Assembly (NCBI RefSeq): GCF_011044995.1
Contig: NZ_JAAKZW010000030.1
Span: 1 to 49,070, forward strand
Length of the DNA stretch: 49,070 nucleotides
Direction of reading: 5' to 3'
From: Streptomyces mesophilus
Lineage (GTDB): Bacteria; Actinomycetota; Actinomycetes; Streptomycetales; Streptomycetaceae
Positions 17,649 to 26,888 of the stretch are shown in pieces. The notes under the pieces were generated by a model. That model was not told the origin of the DNA. It saw only the letters and a list, made by a program, of their open reading frames with translations, and ran no database searches. Every line of letters starts with the position of its first letter. Positions within the stretch are counted from its first letter, which is position 1. The translations under genes and the position numbers were made by a program.

Positions 17649-19133
17649 ATACGACAGGGCCACACCGCTGCGCTCACGGATGGTCCGCGGCGTGGGCATC
17701 CGGTGGCGACCGGCGGCCGGGGGCTCAGCGTCGCCGTAACTCCCGTAACTCCCATAGCCCTTGGACTTGGCGGTCGGGGTCATCGAGAAGACCGTCCCGA
17801 GCGTGCGCACTCCCACCGTGCGCAGCGCGTCGGCGGCGCTCTTGATCTGGTCGCGGGTGGTCTTCGCGGCGCGTACGACGAGCAGGGTGCCGTCGGCGAG
17901 CGGCGCGAGACCGACCGTGTCGGCGACCGGGAGCAGCGGGGCGGTGTCGACGATCACGGCCTCGTAGCGGTCGGCGAGTTCCTCGAGGACATCGCTCATA
18001 CGGGTCGAGGCGAGCAGCTCGGTCGGGTTGGGCGGTACGGCGCCGCCCGTCAGGACCGAGAGCCCGCCCGGGCCCTGCTGCATCACGTCGTCGATACCGG
18101 CCCGCCCGATGAGGACCGTGGTCAGGCCCGCGTCCTGGACGAGGCCGAAGGTCTTCGCGACGCAGGGACGCCGCAGATCGGCGTCGACCAGGCAGGTGCG
18201 CACCCCGGCCTCGGTGAGCGCGAGCGCCAGGTTGGCCGCCGTGTTGGTCTTGCCCTCGCCCGGCAGCGAGCTCGTCACGACGAGCACCTTGGGCGGGTCG
18301 TCCACCTGCGTGAACTGCAGGTTGGTGCGCAACCTGCGGAAGGCCTCGGCGCGGGCGGAGTGCCCGGAGTCCGAGTTGGCCAGGGGGTGCTGAGGGGCGT
18401 CACGGTCGAACGGGATCGTGCCGAGCACGGCGTGGCCGGTCAGTTCGGCGAGGTCCGTGTGGTGCTTGAGCGTGGTGTCGAGCGTCTCGAGCAGCACGAC
18501 GAGCGCCCCGGCGCCGAGCAGTCCGGCGAGCAGTCCGGCGGCCAGGTTGAGCAGGGCGTGCGGCGAGACGGGTGCGGCGGGCACGGAGGCGTGCTCGGTC
18601 ACCCCGAGGTGCACGGGCGCCTGCGGGGCGGCGGCCACCGGCGTGTAGCCGCCGTCGCCCACCCGGGCCGGACCGGCGGCCGCGGCACCGCGCGGGCTCT
18701 CCAGCTGCTCGACGACCTTCGCGAAGCGGCCCGCGACCGCGTCGGCGATCTGCGCCGCGCGCTCCGGCTCCGTGTCGGAGACCGTGATGTTGATGAGCAC
18801 GGTGTTGAGCGGGGCCTCCGCCTTGATCCGCTCGGCCAGCTGACGCGGCTCCACGTCGAGCCGCAGCTTGCGCACCACGGACTCGGTGACCTGGTCGGTC
18901 GCCACGATCGCGGCGTACGACTGGACCCGGGCCTGCGAGAAGGTCTGCCCCTGGTTGAGCTGGGCGGTGTCCTCGCCGCCGTGCCGGGTCGCGACGAACA
19001 GCTGCGTACGCGCTTCGTAGACCGGGGTCGAGACGGCGGTGGCGGTCCAGCCGGCCGCGATGCCGAGGACCACGACCGTGACGGCGACGGGCCACCGTCT
19101 GGCGACGATCTTCAAGAATCCGCGGAGGTCCAC
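17631..19133 (-). CDS. Polysaccharide-biosynthesis tyrosine autokinase (Wzc-like, BY-kinase)
   Basis: 500 residues from GTG 19133, seven bases after AAGGAG. The N-terminal half is a Wzz/chain-length domain: one transmembrane helix (about 14-35), an extracytoplasmic region, and a second helix (about 193-215). The C-terminal half is a BY-kinase: Walker A SLPGEGKT (289-296), Walker A' CLVDADLRRP (314-323), Walker B VIVDTAP (393-399). After about residue 455 comes a Tyr cluster GYGSYGSYGD (Tyr460, 463, 466), the expected autophosphorylation site. Fusion of both modules in one chain is unlike the split pairs of Firmicutes and resembles Wzc. It regulates chain length/export of the island's glycan and is the likely substrate of the adjacent phosphatase. 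Confidence 0.93.
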   Translation of the reverse strand: MDLRGFLKIVARRWPVAVTVVVLGIAAGWTATAVSTPVYEARTQLFVATRHGGEDTAQLNQGQTFSQARVQSYAAIVATDQVTESVVRKLRLDVEPRQLAERIKAEAPLNTVLINITVSDTEPERAAQIADAVAGRFAKVVEQLESPRGAAAAGPARVGDGGYTPVAAAPQAPVHLGVTEHASVPAAPVSPHALLNLAAGLLAGLLGAGALVVLLETLDTTLKHHTDLAELTGHAVLGTIPFDRDAPQHPLANSDSGHSARAEAFRRLRTNLQFTQVDDPPKVLVVTSSLPGEGKTNTAANLALALTEAGVRTCLVDADLRRPCVAKTFGLVQDAGLTTVLIGRAGIDDVMQQGPGGLSVLTGGAVPPNPTELLASTRMSDVLEELADRYEAVIVDTAPLLPVADTVGLAPLADGTLLVVRAAKTTRDQIKSAADALRTVGVRTLGTVFSMTPTAKSKGYGSYGSYGDAEPPAAGRHRMPTPRTIRERSGVALSYLAGEK

Positions 19134-19207
19134 GGGGGTGCTCCTTGCAGGTGGGGGACGAGGCGCAGGGCGGTGCGGGTGGGCAGGAGACGGCGGGGCG
19201 ATCGGTG

Positions 19208-20140
19208 TCAGAGGCGGGTGCGCAGCCAGTCGTAGGTACGGCGCACCCCGTCGCGCAGGGCGATCTCGGGCTTCCAGCCGAGCGCGTTGATCACGGAGGT
19301 GTCGAGCAGCTTGCGGGGCGTGCCGTCGGGCCGCGCGGTGTCCCACGCGACGGCGCCGCGGTAGCCGACGGCCTCGGCGATCAGCTCGGCGAGTTCGCGC
19401 AGCTCGATGTCCTCGCCGCAGCCGACGTTCACGGGCGCGTCGCCGTCGTAGTTCTCCAGGAGGAAAAGGCAGGCCCGCGCCAGATCGTCCACGTGCAGGA
19501 ACTCGCGGCGCGGGGTGCCGCTGCCCCAGTGCGTGAGCGTCGCGTCCCCGCGCGTATGCGCCTCATGGGTGCGCTGCAGCATCGCCGGCAGGACATGGCT
19601 CGTGGTGACGTCGAGGTTGTCGTTCGGCCCGTAGAGGTTCGTCGGCATCGCCGAGATGTACGGAAGGCCGTACTGCCGGCGCATCGCCTGGACGTGCAGC
19701 AGGCCGGCGATCTTGGCGATGGCGTACGCGTCGTTGGTGGGCTCCAGGGCGCCCGTGAGCAGGGCCGATTCGGGGATCGGCTGCGGGGCGAGCTTGGGGT
19801 AGATGCAGCTGGAGCCGAGGAAGAGCAGCCACTCGACGCCGAACTCGCGGGCGGCGTCCAGGACATTGACCTGGATGCGCAGGTTGTCGCTGAGGAAGTC
19901 CACCGGCCGGGCGGAGTTGGCGGCGATCCCGCCGACGCGGGCCGCGGCGAGCACGACGACCCGGGGGCGCCGGTCGGCGTAGAGCCTGCGCACGGCGTCC
20001 CGCTCGCGCAGGTCGACCCGGTCGGATCCGTACAGCATCAGGTCCTCGAACCCCTCGGATCTGAAGTGCCTGACGAGCGCGGACCCGACGAGTCCACGGT
20101 GGCCGGCGAGGTGCACTCGGGCGCTGCGAGGGAGTTGCAC
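19208..20140 (-). CDS. fcl: GDP-L-fucose synthase (GDP-4-keto-6-deoxymannose epimerase/reductase)
   Basis: 310 residues. Extended SDR enzyme: NAD(P)-binding GHRGLVGSA near the N-terminus, LAAARVGGIAANSARP and LLFLGSSCIYPKLAPQPIPE (hallmarks of GDP-fucose synthase), catalytic YAIAK, then MPTNLYGPNDN and WGSGTPRREFLHVDDLA. It converts the product of GDP-mannose 4,6-dehydratase to GDP-L-fucose; gmd is in the divergent operon (22,341-23,369). The GTG start at 20140 lacks a strong ribosome site. It is first of a three-gene minus-strand group (fcl, kinase, phosphatase). The 96 bp divergent region to the GT2 gene probably carries promoters for both directions. Confidence 0.93.
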   Translation of the reverse strand: MQLPRSARVHLAGHRGLVGSALVRHFRSEGFEDLMLYGSDRVDLRERDAVRRLYADRRPRVVVLAAARVGGIAANSARPVDFLSDNLRIQVNVLDAAREFGVEWLLFLGSSCIYPKLAPQPIPESALLTGALEPTNDAYAIAKIAGLLHVQAMRRQYGLPYISAMPTNLYGPNDNLDVTTSHVLPAMLQRTHEAHTRGDATLTHWGSGTPRREFLHVDDLARACLFLLENYDGDAPVNVGCGEDIELRELAELIAEAVGYRGAVAWDTARPDGTPRKLLDTSVINALGWKPEIALRDGVRRTYDWLRTRL

Positions 20141-20236
20141 GCTTTGCGTCCTATCGGATCGTCCCGGTATGTCCCAACCATGAGATTAGTCATGTATGCG
20201 GCATTCTCCCGGTAGCGCCCTACCCGAGGAGCTCTA

Positions 20237-21067
20237 GTGGTGCAACCGCTGGTGGCCGTTCTGATGACCAGTCACAACCGCTGTACGACAACCCTGTCGG
20301 CCCTCACCGCCCTTAAGCGGCAGTGCGGCCTGCCGCCCGGCACGGACGTGCAGGTCTTCCTGGTCGACGCGGGCAGCACGGACGGCACCGGCGAGGCGGT
20401 ACGGCGCGCGCACCCGGACGTGCACGTCATGGACACCGACGACAGCGTCTTCTGGGGCCACGGGATGCGGATCGCCAGCCGCAACAGCCGGGCCGCGGGC
20501 GGACCGGCCTTCACCCACCAGCTGTGGCTCAACGACGACGTCGTGCTCGACGACGACGCGCTCGCCGTCCTCCTGGCGGCCGCCGAGAAGGAGCCGGAGG
20601 CCATCGTGGTGGGCGCCGTGCGCGACGGCGCCGCGACGACCTACTCCGGGCGGCGGGGCCGGGGGCTCGACCTGGTCGAGCCGACCGGACGGCTCGAACC
20701 CTGCGACACGTACAACGGCAATGTCGTCCTGATCCCGCGCACGGCACGCGACCGCGTCGGCGATGTCGACAAACGCTTCCCGCACGGGATGGGCGACTAC
20801 GACCACGGCTTTCGCGCGCGCAAGGCCGGCATCCCGGCGCTGGTCGCGCCCCGCCACGTGGGCCGCTGCCCCCGCAACCCGCCCCGCACCGGCTCCCGCG
20901 AGCCGGGCATCGGCGTGCGCGAGGCCCTGCGGCGCGTGACCTCGGTCCGCGAACTGCCGCCGCGGGCCTGGTGGGTGTACTGCCTGCGCCATGCGGGGCG
21001 GCGGGCGCCGGTCCTGATGGTGTCGCCGTATGTGATGACGGCGGTGCGGGCGGGGACGGGGCGGTGA
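20237..21067 (+). CDS. Family 2 glycosyltransferase
   Basis: 276 residues from GTG 20237, after GAGGAG. GT-A fold signatures: VAVLMTSHNRCTTTLSALTA at the N-terminus, FLVDAGSTDGTGEA (nucleotide-binding Asp), and LWLNDDVVLDDDAL, where the DD pair is the metal-binding DxD-equivalent. The later GDYDHGFRARKAG stretch is the usual acceptor-side region. Cytoplasmic, transferring a sugar from an NDP donor onto the lipid-linked repeat unit. First gene of the plus-strand polysaccharide operon; its stop overlaps the next start (GTGA, 21064-21067). Confidence 0.9.
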   Translation: MVQPLVAVLMTSHNRCTTTLSALTALKRQCGLPPGTDVQVFLVDAGSTDGTGEAVRRAHPDVHVMDTDDSVFWGHGMRIASRNSRAAGGPAFTHQLWLNDDVVLDDDALAVLLAAAEKEPEAIVVGAVRDGAATTYSGRRGRGLDLVEPTGRLEPCDTYNGNVVLIPRTARDRVGDVDKRFPHGMGDYDHGFRARKAGIPALVAPRHVGRCPRNPPRTGSREPGIGVREALRRVTSVRELPPRAWWVYCLRHAGRRAPVLMVSPYVMTAVRAGTGR

Positions 21068-22368
21068 ACCTCACGACCGCCTGTGCGGGAATCCTCCTGG
21101 TCGGGCTCCTCACCTGGAGCGTGCACCGGTGGCCGCTGTGGGGGCTCGCCCTGTTCACCGTGCAGCGCATGCTCTGGGAGGGGCTGACCAACGACATCGC
21201 CCCGCTCGTCGAGTCCGGTATCGGGCTGATGCCGTCGGACGTGGTGTGCGTCGCGCTGGTGGCCAGTGCGACCGTCCGCCTCGTCGGCGCGGCCCACCCC
21301 GGCGGCCCGGCCCGGATCGCCCTGGTCGCCCTGGCGGCCCTCGTGATGCTGTCCCTGCTGCGGGGTTTCCTGACGTTCGGCGTCGCCCAGCCGGGCAACG
21401 AAGCCCGGGCCGCCTTCCTGCAGGTGTGCTGTGTCGCGCTGTTCGCCGCCACCTTGCCGGACCCCAAGGCGGCACTGCGGGCCGTGGCCCGCTGCTGGGT
21501 CGTGGTCGCGATGGTGCTGTGTGTGCTCGCGACCGTGTGGTGGGGCGACATCGGCATCGGCTCCAGCTCGACGGTCGTGTACGTCGGCGGGGAACGGCGC
21601 GACGCCCGGCCGCTGGGCTCTCCGGAGGCGCTCTTCATCGCCCAGGCCGCGCTGATGCTCCTGTGCGGCGTGGTGTGGCCACGGCTGCGCTGGCTGGCCT
21701 GGCCCCTGCTCGCGACGGTGGTGCTGCTGCAGCACCGTTCGGCCTGGGTGGCCGCGGCGGTGATGCTGGTCGGCTTCGCGCTGTCGCGCAAGGCACGTGC
21801 CCGGTTCGGCCTGCGACCGCTGATGTGGCTCGGATCCGCCGCGCTCGTCGCCCTGCTCACCCTCGCGGCCACCGCGGGCGGCACCCTCTGGAGCGAACTG
21901 GCCGCCTCGGGAACCGACGACAAGACGCTCGTCTGGCGGTTCAACGGCTGGGCCGAACTGCTGCCGCATCTGGGCACCCTCGTCGACTGGCTCATCGGCC
22001 TCCCGTTCGGGTCCGGCTACCTCCGTGAAGTCAACGGGATGTTCATCAACCTCTCGCCGCACAACCACTACGTCGCGACCCTCCTGCGGCTCGGCCTGCT
22101 CGGCGTCCTCCTGCTGCTCGCGATCCACGCGGCGGTGTGGAAGGCGGTGGCTGTGCACCCGCACGGCGGGCTCTTCCGCGTCGTGCTCGCCGGTCAGCTC
22201 GTCTTCCTGATCACCAACACCTCGTACCCCGAACAAGCCCTGCTGCTGGGGGTCCTGATCGCGTGCGCGCGCCCCGCCGCGCCGGTCACCCCCCTGCCCG
22301 CACTCCTGCCCTCCCCGTCGCACGCACCGCTGGAGCAGTCATGCCGCACCCCCGCCGTACCGCGCTGA
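21064..22368 (+). CDS. O-antigen polymerase/ligase-like membrane protein (Wzy-type)
   Basis: 434 residues with about ten predicted transmembrane helices. It shows the layout of Wzy/WaaL-type proteins: a large extracytoplasmic loop in the second half containing [17 protein letters not shown] and [20 protein letters not shown] followed by [20 protein letters not shown]; the HN near the end of the large loop, then a Gly-Leu helix, is the familiar Wzy_C pattern. Likely polymerises flipped repeat units outside the membrane. It starts at a GTG overlapping the GT2 stop and overlaps gmd by 28 bp. Polymerase and ligase cannot be told apart from sequence alone; the Wzx-like flippase in the operon favours polymerase. 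Confidence 0.8.
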   Translation: MNLTTACAGILLVGLLTWSVHRWPLWGLALFTVQRMLWEGLTNDIAPLVESGIGLMPSDVVCVALVASATVRLVGAAHPGGPARIALVALAALVMLSLLRGFLTFGVAQPGNEARAAFLQVCCVALFAATLPDPKAALRAVARCWVVVAMVLCVLATVWWGDIGIGSSSTVVYVGGERRDARPLGSPEALFIAQAALMLLCGVVWPRLRWLAWPLLATVVLLQHRSAWVAAAVMLVGFALSRKARARFGLRPLMWLGSAALVALLTLAATAGGTLWSELAASGTDDKTLVWRFNGWAELLPHLGTLVDWLIGLPFGSGYLREVNGMFINLSPHNHYVATLLRLGLLGVLLLLAIHAAVWKAVAVHPHGGLFRVVLAGQLVFLITNTSYPEQALLLGVLIACARPAAPVTPLPALLPSPSHAPLEQSCRTPAVPR

Positions 22369-23369
22369 TCACCGGAATCACCGGCCAGGACGGCTCGTAT
22401 CTGGCCGAACTGCTCCTGGAGAAGGGCTACGAGGTGCACGGCCTCATCCGCCGCTCCTCGACCTTCTCGACCACCCGGATCGAGCACCTCTACCAGGACC
22501 CGCACGAGAGCGACGCCCGGCTCCGGCTGCACTACGGCGATCTCGCCGACGGCTCCCGTATCACCACGCTCCTGGAGCAGATCCAGCCCGCCGAGGTCTA
22601 CCACCTGGCCGCCCAGTCGCATGTGCGGGTCTCCTTCGACGAGCCCGAATTCACGGGGACGACCACGGGGTTGGGCACCACCCGGCTCCTCGAGGCGATC
22701 CGGATGACCGGGCTTCCGTGCCGCTTCTACCAGGCGTCCAGCTCCGAGATGTACGGCATCACGGCGCCCCCGCAGTCGGAGTCGACGCCCTTCCACCCGC
22801 GCTCCCCGTACGCGGCGGCCAAGGTGTACGCGTACTGGATCACCCGCAACTACCGCGAGGCGTACGGGATCCACGCCGTCAACGGCATCCTGTTCAACCA
22901 CGAGTCACCGCGCCGCGGCGAGACCTTCGTGACCCGCAAGATCGCCCGGGCCGCCGCCCGTATCGCGCGCGGTGAGCAGGAGCTGCTGCACCTGGGCAAC
23001 CTGGAGGCCCGCCGCGACTGGGGCTACGCGCCCGAGTACGTGGACGCCATGTGGCGGATGCTGCAGACGGACACCCCCGACGACTACGTGGTCGCCACCG
23101 GCACCAGCTACAGCGTCCGCGACTTCCTGACGTTCTGCTTCGAGCACGCGGGCCTCGACTGGGAGCGCCATGTCCGCTTCGACGAGCGGTACTTGCGGCC
23201 CGCCGAGGTGCCGGACCTGATCGGGGACGCCTCGAAGGCCGAGCGCGAGCTGGGCTGGAAGCCGGCCGTCCTGACCCCGGAGCTCGCCCGGATCATGACG
23301 GACGCGGAGCTCGCCGAGGTGCCGGGAGCTCGCACTCCTGCCACGCCCGTACGTCAGACCCAGTCCTGA
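22341..23369 (+). CDS. gmd: GDP-mannose 4,6-dehydratase
   Basis: 342 residues, typical length. Extended SDR with [20 protein letters not shown] at the N-terminus, [15 protein letters not shown] (the RR(S/A)S signature of GMD), [26 protein letters not shown], catalytic [10 protein letters not shown], and [20 protein letters not shown]. It makes GDP-4-keto-6-deoxy-D-mannose, the precursor of GDP-L-fucose (through Fcl, encoded across the divergent promoter) or GDP-rhamnose. The ATG at 22341 lies inside the end of the polymerase gene, so expression is coupled. Confidence 0.97.
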   Translation: MPHPRRTALITGITGQDGSYLAELLLEKGYEVHGLIRRSSTFSTTRIEHLYQDPHESDARLRLHYGDLADGSRITTLLEQIQPAEVYHLAAQSHVRVSFDEPEFTGTTTGLGTTRLLEAIRMTGLPCRFYQASSSEMYGITAPPQSESTPFHPRSPYAAAKVYAYWITRNYREAYGIHAVNGILFNHESPRRGETFVTRKIARAAARIARGEQELLHLGNLEARRDWGYAPEYVDAMWRMLQTDTPDDYVVATGTSYSVRDFLTFCFEHAGLDWERHVRFDERYLRPAEVPDLIGDASKAERELGWKPAVLTPELARIMTDAELAEVPGARTPATPVRQTQS

Positions 23370-23383
23370 ACCGGAGCCGTGTC

Positions 23384-24505
23384 ATGACATCGCCCACCGT
23401 TCTGCACCTCACCAATGACGCGCAGCCCGAGGTCCACCTCGGCTTCGGCAAGGCGTTCGGGGATCTGGCCGCCGACGGGCTGCTCACGCATGTGCCCGCC
23501 GCACCCGTGGCCCTGCTCTCCCGGGGACGTGACGAGGCGCTGGCCGAGATCCACCGAGTCGCCGAACAGGCACGCCCCGAGCTCCTTTTCGTCCGGACGC
23601 CCGGCCGCTTCCCCTGGACCGATCAGGACGTCGCCGGCCTGCTGCGGCGCCTGGGTTCGCCGACCGTGGTGCTGTGGGAGGGCGATCCGTGGGGCGGGCG
23701 CAAGGCGGTGCCCGCTTCGCTGGCCGCCTGGCTGCGTCATGCCGACACCGTGTTCACGGTGGGGCTCGGCATCCAGGCGCGCGTGCTCGGACAGCACACC
23801 GCACGGCCGGTGCGCTACATCTCGCAGACCGTTCCTGAGCGGTTGTGGACGGACACCCCCGTGCCGGACGCGGACGACGTGGCGTACGACGTGATGCACA
23901 TCGGCAGCTGCTTCGTGCGCTTCGGTGTGCTCGAACGCATCGACGGTGCCCGGCAGCGCAGCCGCATGGTGCGCTCGCTGCAACGGCTGCCCGGCTGCCG
24001 GTTCGCCGTGCACGGCAATGGCTGGCGCGGGCCCGGCGCTCTCGGTCCGGTGCCGTTCGACGACCAGGTGCGGGCGCTGCGCAGCGCCCGGATCAGCGCC
24101 AACTGGGACCACTTCGCGGGCCGCGACGGCTACTTCTCCAACCGGCTGCCGATCAGCCTGTACGCGGGACGTCCGCACGTGACCACGCGCCCCCTCAACA
24201 CACCGTGGCTGCCAGGACCCGAGCACGGCCTCCACTGCGTCGACTCGCCCGCCGAGGTCGTGGACCGCGTCGCCGACCTGCTGCGCTCCGACCCCGGCGA
24301 GCTGCACCGTGCCGGCCTCGCGGGACACGACTGGGTCCGCACCCGGCTCACCAACGGCAACGCCCTGCGGTACATGCTCGGCGCCTACTTGGACGTACCG
24401 CCGCCGCCCGCCGATCCGTGGGAGGCGATCGCCGCCATGGACCCGCTGCCGGCCGGCGGCGGGCGCACCGGACGGCACGAGCTCGGGAAGGGAGCCCGTA
24501 CATGA
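23384..24505 (+). CDS. Glycosyltransferase, CgeB/GT-B-like (paralog A)
   Basis: 373 residues from ATG 23384. The N-terminal half (VLHLTNDAQPEVHLGFGKAF then FVRTPGRFPWTDQDV and VLWEGDPWGG) and the C-terminal half (FAVHGNGWRGPGALGPVPFD, SANWDHFAGRDGYFSNRLPI, then SLYAGRPHVTTRPL) resemble the two-domain GT-B fold of CgeB/Glyco_trans_1-like enzymes that end with a surveyed 'name-and-time' donor-site helix. It is clearly paralogous to the protein at 28,042-29,097: same VLxLxNDxx opening, WEGDxWGG, WDxxxxxxGYxSxRLxISLxAGRxHVTxR and WLPGPExGLH blocks. Specific donor and acceptor cannot be read. It overlaps the next start by 4 nt. Confidence 0.75.
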   Translation: MTSPTVLHLTNDAQPEVHLGFGKAFGDLAADGLLTHVPAAPVALLSRGRDEALAEIHRVAEQARPELLFVRTPGRFPWTDQDVAGLLRRLGSPTVVLWEGDPWGGRKAVPASLAAWLRHADTVFTVGLGIQARVLGQHTARPVRYISQTVPERLWTDTPVPDADDVAYDVMHIGSCFVRFGVLERIDGARQRSRMVRSLQRLPGCRFAVHGNGWRGPGALGPVPFDDQVRALRSARISANWDHFAGRDGYFSNRLPISLYAGRPHVTTRPLNTPWLPGPEHGLHCVDSPAEVVDRVADLLRSDPGELHRAGLAGHDWVRTRLTNGNALRYMLGAYLDVPPPPADPWEAIAAMDPLPAGGGRTGRHELGKGART

Positions 24506-25407
24506 GCGCCACCGCCCTCGCCGCCCTGAAGAACAACGCGGCCGCACCGGCCCTGCTCCGCACCCGCGACGCGCTGATGCGCTCCCGTGCAGTGCAGCGC
24601 GCCGTGCGCACGGGAACGCTGCGCGGATACATCCCGCAGCACGTCTGGGAGCACCTGCGGCCCACCGGCGTCTGGACCGTGCACGCTCCGGACGGTGCGC
24701 CGTTCTGGTACGCGTGCGATCCGGACGACGTGCTCGCGGGTGTCGTCGTCTGGTCCGACCTCGCGGTGTGGGAGGAGGAGACCCACCCGCTGCTCCACCA
24801 ACTGGCGCGCACGGCACGCGGATTCCTCGACGCGGGCGCGTACGCCGGGCTCTACACGCTGCTCGCCTGCCGGGCCAACCCCCGACTGCGGGCCGTGGCG
24901 GTCGAGCCGAACCCGGTCGCGCAGCGGATCCTGCGCCGCAACATCGCCGTCAACGCTCTCGAGGACCGCGTACGCGTGGTCCCGAAGGCGCTCTCCGACG
25001 CACCCGGCACCGCCCGGCTCGCCCTGCCGCCCCGGATCACGATGGCATCCCTGGAGCGGACGGCCGACAGCACGCACGGGGTCGACGTGCCGGTGACGAC
25101 CGGGGACCAGGCGGTGGGCGAGCAGCCGATCGACCTGGTGAAGATCGACGTGGAGGGCTTTGAACCGCAGGTCCTTCGCGGGCTCGCGCGCACGCTGGAG
25201 CGCGACCGTCCGGTGCTGTTCACCGAATGCCTGGACGCCCGGGCCCTGGAGCAGGTCACCGCCACAGCCCGCGAGTTCGGGTACACCTGGGTCCGCCACC
25301 TCGGCCCCGAAGGACCCGCCCCCGTGAGCCCCGGCATGTCCCCCACGGCCCACCACCGCAACTTCCTCCTGGCCACCGGACCCGTCCCCGGAGCAGGCCG
25401 GGCATGA
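24502..25407 (+). CDS. FkbM-family methyltransferase (paralog 1)
   Basis: 301 residues starting at an ATGA overlap. The N-terminal ~90 residues (IPQHVWEHLRPTGVWTVHAP, then VVWSDLAVWEEETHPLL) precede a class I SAM fold: FLDAGAYAGLYTLLACRANP (SAM loop), AVEPNPVAQRILRRNI, VRVVPKALSDAPGTARL, and the FkbM hallmark LVKIDVEGFEPQVLRGLA, ending with a VLFTECL strand. FkbM enzymes usually O-methylate hydroxyls of glycans or natural products, so it probably methylates the repeat unit. Colinear with the FkbM protein at 31,419-32,270 along its entire length. Confidence 0.9.
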   Translation: MSATALAALKNNAAAPALLRTRDALMRSRAVQRAVRTGTLRGYIPQHVWEHLRPTGVWTVHAPDGAPFWYACDPDDVLAGVVVWSDLAVWEEETHPLLHQLARTARGFLDAGAYAGLYTLLACRANPRLRAVAVEPNPVAQRILRRNIAVNALEDRVRVVPKALSDAPGTARLALPPRITMASLERTADSTHGVDVPVTTGDQAVGEQPIDLVKIDVEGFEPQVLRGLARTLERDRPVLFTECLDARALEQVTATAREFGYTWVRHLGPEGPAPVSPGMSPTAHHRNFLLATGPVPGAGRA

Positions 25408-26888
25408 CCAGTGCGCCCGCCGCCCACCGCATCGGCGCCGTGCTCGGCTGGAACTACGGTGGCGCCCTCGCCTCCGTCCTGCTGCAGCTGGGCTACACGG
25501 CATGGACGGCACGCACGGCTTCGCACGGTGCCTTCGGCGCGTACGCCATCGGCCTGACGCTCACGCAGCTGCTCGGTCTCTTCGCCCAGGCGGGTCTGGC
25601 CACCTGTGTGCTGCGTTCCGTGCGGCTGACCAGGGCCGAACTGCGGGCGGCGCAGCGGATCGCGCTCGTCACCGGACTGGTGTGCTGTGTGCTGGCCGAG
25701 GTGGCCGCGCCCCTGCCGGCCCGGCTGTTCGCGCTCCCTGAACTCACCCTCGCCCTGCGGGTCCTGGGTCTGCAGTTCCTGCTGCTGCCGCTCGGCACCG
25801 TCCTCCTCGCCGCACTGCGCCGCGAAGGCCGCCCCCGTCAGGCGACGGTGGCCGAGCTGACCGGGCAGGTGGCCGGGTGCGTGGTGTCCGTGGCCCTGCT
25901 CAGCCGCGATGCCGGACCCGCCGCGCTCGCCGCCAACCCCCCGGTGGCGGCCCTCGTGACGTACGCCGTCGCCCGCGCCTCCGCCGCCTCGCTGCAACTG
26001 GTCCAAGGGGATGCGGTACGGGCGCTGCCGCTGATCCGGCTGTCCGGCTTCCTCACCCTCTTCGCCCTGACCCGGTCCCTCGCGGGCAACGCCCCGCTGT
26101 GGTGCGCGGGGCGGCTCCTCGGCCCCGGGGCGGCCGGTCTCTACTCACGCGCCCAGCTCCTTGCCGACGTACCGCTGAACGTCATGGTCAAGGGCCTCAA
26201 CCAGGCGGCGGTGCCCGCGCTCGCCGAACGCCGGGGCCAGGGGCGGGAGATCCGCACCGCCGCGGGCACCCTCGTCGACTCCGCCTCGGTGGGGCTGCTG
26301 GCCTTCGGCGCACTGGCCGGCGCGGGGCCCGCGGCGCTCGGCCTGCTGCTCGGCCCCGGCTGGGAGGGGGCGGCGGATTTGGTGCCCGCCCTGTCGCTGC
26401 TCGCCGCGCTGCAACTGCTCTACGCCGCCGGATGCTCCCTCGATCTCGCCCGCGGCGCCCGCCGTGCCATGGGCACCCACCAGGCCGCCGTCCTCGTCGT
26501 CACGGCGGCCGGGCTGCTGCTCGCCTGGCGGTGGCCCTCCCCCGTCCTCGTCGTCGGCGCCGCGGTCGCCGGGCTCACCGCCGGGCACACCCTGCAGCTC
26601 GTGGCCTGGCGACGGGCCGGCCTCATCGAGCTGCCGACCGCGCTGCGCAGCCATGCCGTGCACGCGACCGCGGGCTTCTGCCTTGCCCTGAGCGGCGGTT
26701 GGGGAGCGGCGCGGTTTCCGGGGGGTGCGGCGCTGCCGGCCGCACTGCTCGCGATGGTGCCGGTCGCGGCCGTGCTGTGGCTGCTCCGCGACCAGGTGCC
26801 CGCCTACCGCGCGGCCCGGCGGCTCGGACTGATCCGCGCACCAAGGCCCCGTACGGAAAAGGAAGAACCCGCATGCGTATCGCCCTGA
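25404..26888 (+). CDS. Polysaccharide flippase (Wzx-like, MOP superfamily)
   Basis: 494 residues, 12-14 predicted transmembrane helices, with the layout of the oligosaccharide flippase family: IGAVLGWNYGGALASVLLQL then YTAWTARTASHGAFGAYAIG near the N-terminus, and LLGPGAAGLYSRAQLLADVP in the middle, the position of the conserved 'yS-A-ql' motif. It moves lipid-linked repeat units across the membrane for polymerisation. The ATGA overlap with the FkbM gene and the 16-bp overlap with the next gene keep it inside one operon. The last ~20 residues are basic. Confidence 0.9.
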   Translation: MTSAPAAHRIGAVLGWNYGGALASVLLQLGYTAWTARTASHGAFGAYAIGLTLTQLLGLFAQAGLATCVLRSVRLTRAELRAAQRIALVTGLVCCVLAEVAAPLPARLFALPELTLALRVLGLQFLLLPLGTVLLAALRREGRPRQATVAELTGQVAGCVVSVALLSRDAGPAALAANPPVAALVTYAVARASAASLQLVQGDAVRALPLIRLSGFLTLFALTRSLAGNAPLWCAGRLLGPGAAGLYSRAQLLADVPLNVMVKGLNQAAVPALAERRGQGREIRTAAGTLVDSASVGLLAFGALAGAGPAALGLLLGPGWEGAADLVPALSLLAALQLLYAAGCSLDLARGARRAMGTHQAAVLVVTAAGLLLAWRWPSPVLVVGAAVAGLTAGHTLQLVAWRRAGLIELPTALRSHAVHATAGFCLALSGGWGAARFPGGAALPAALLAMVPVAAVLWLLRDQVPAYRAARRLGLIRAPRPRTEKEEPACVSP

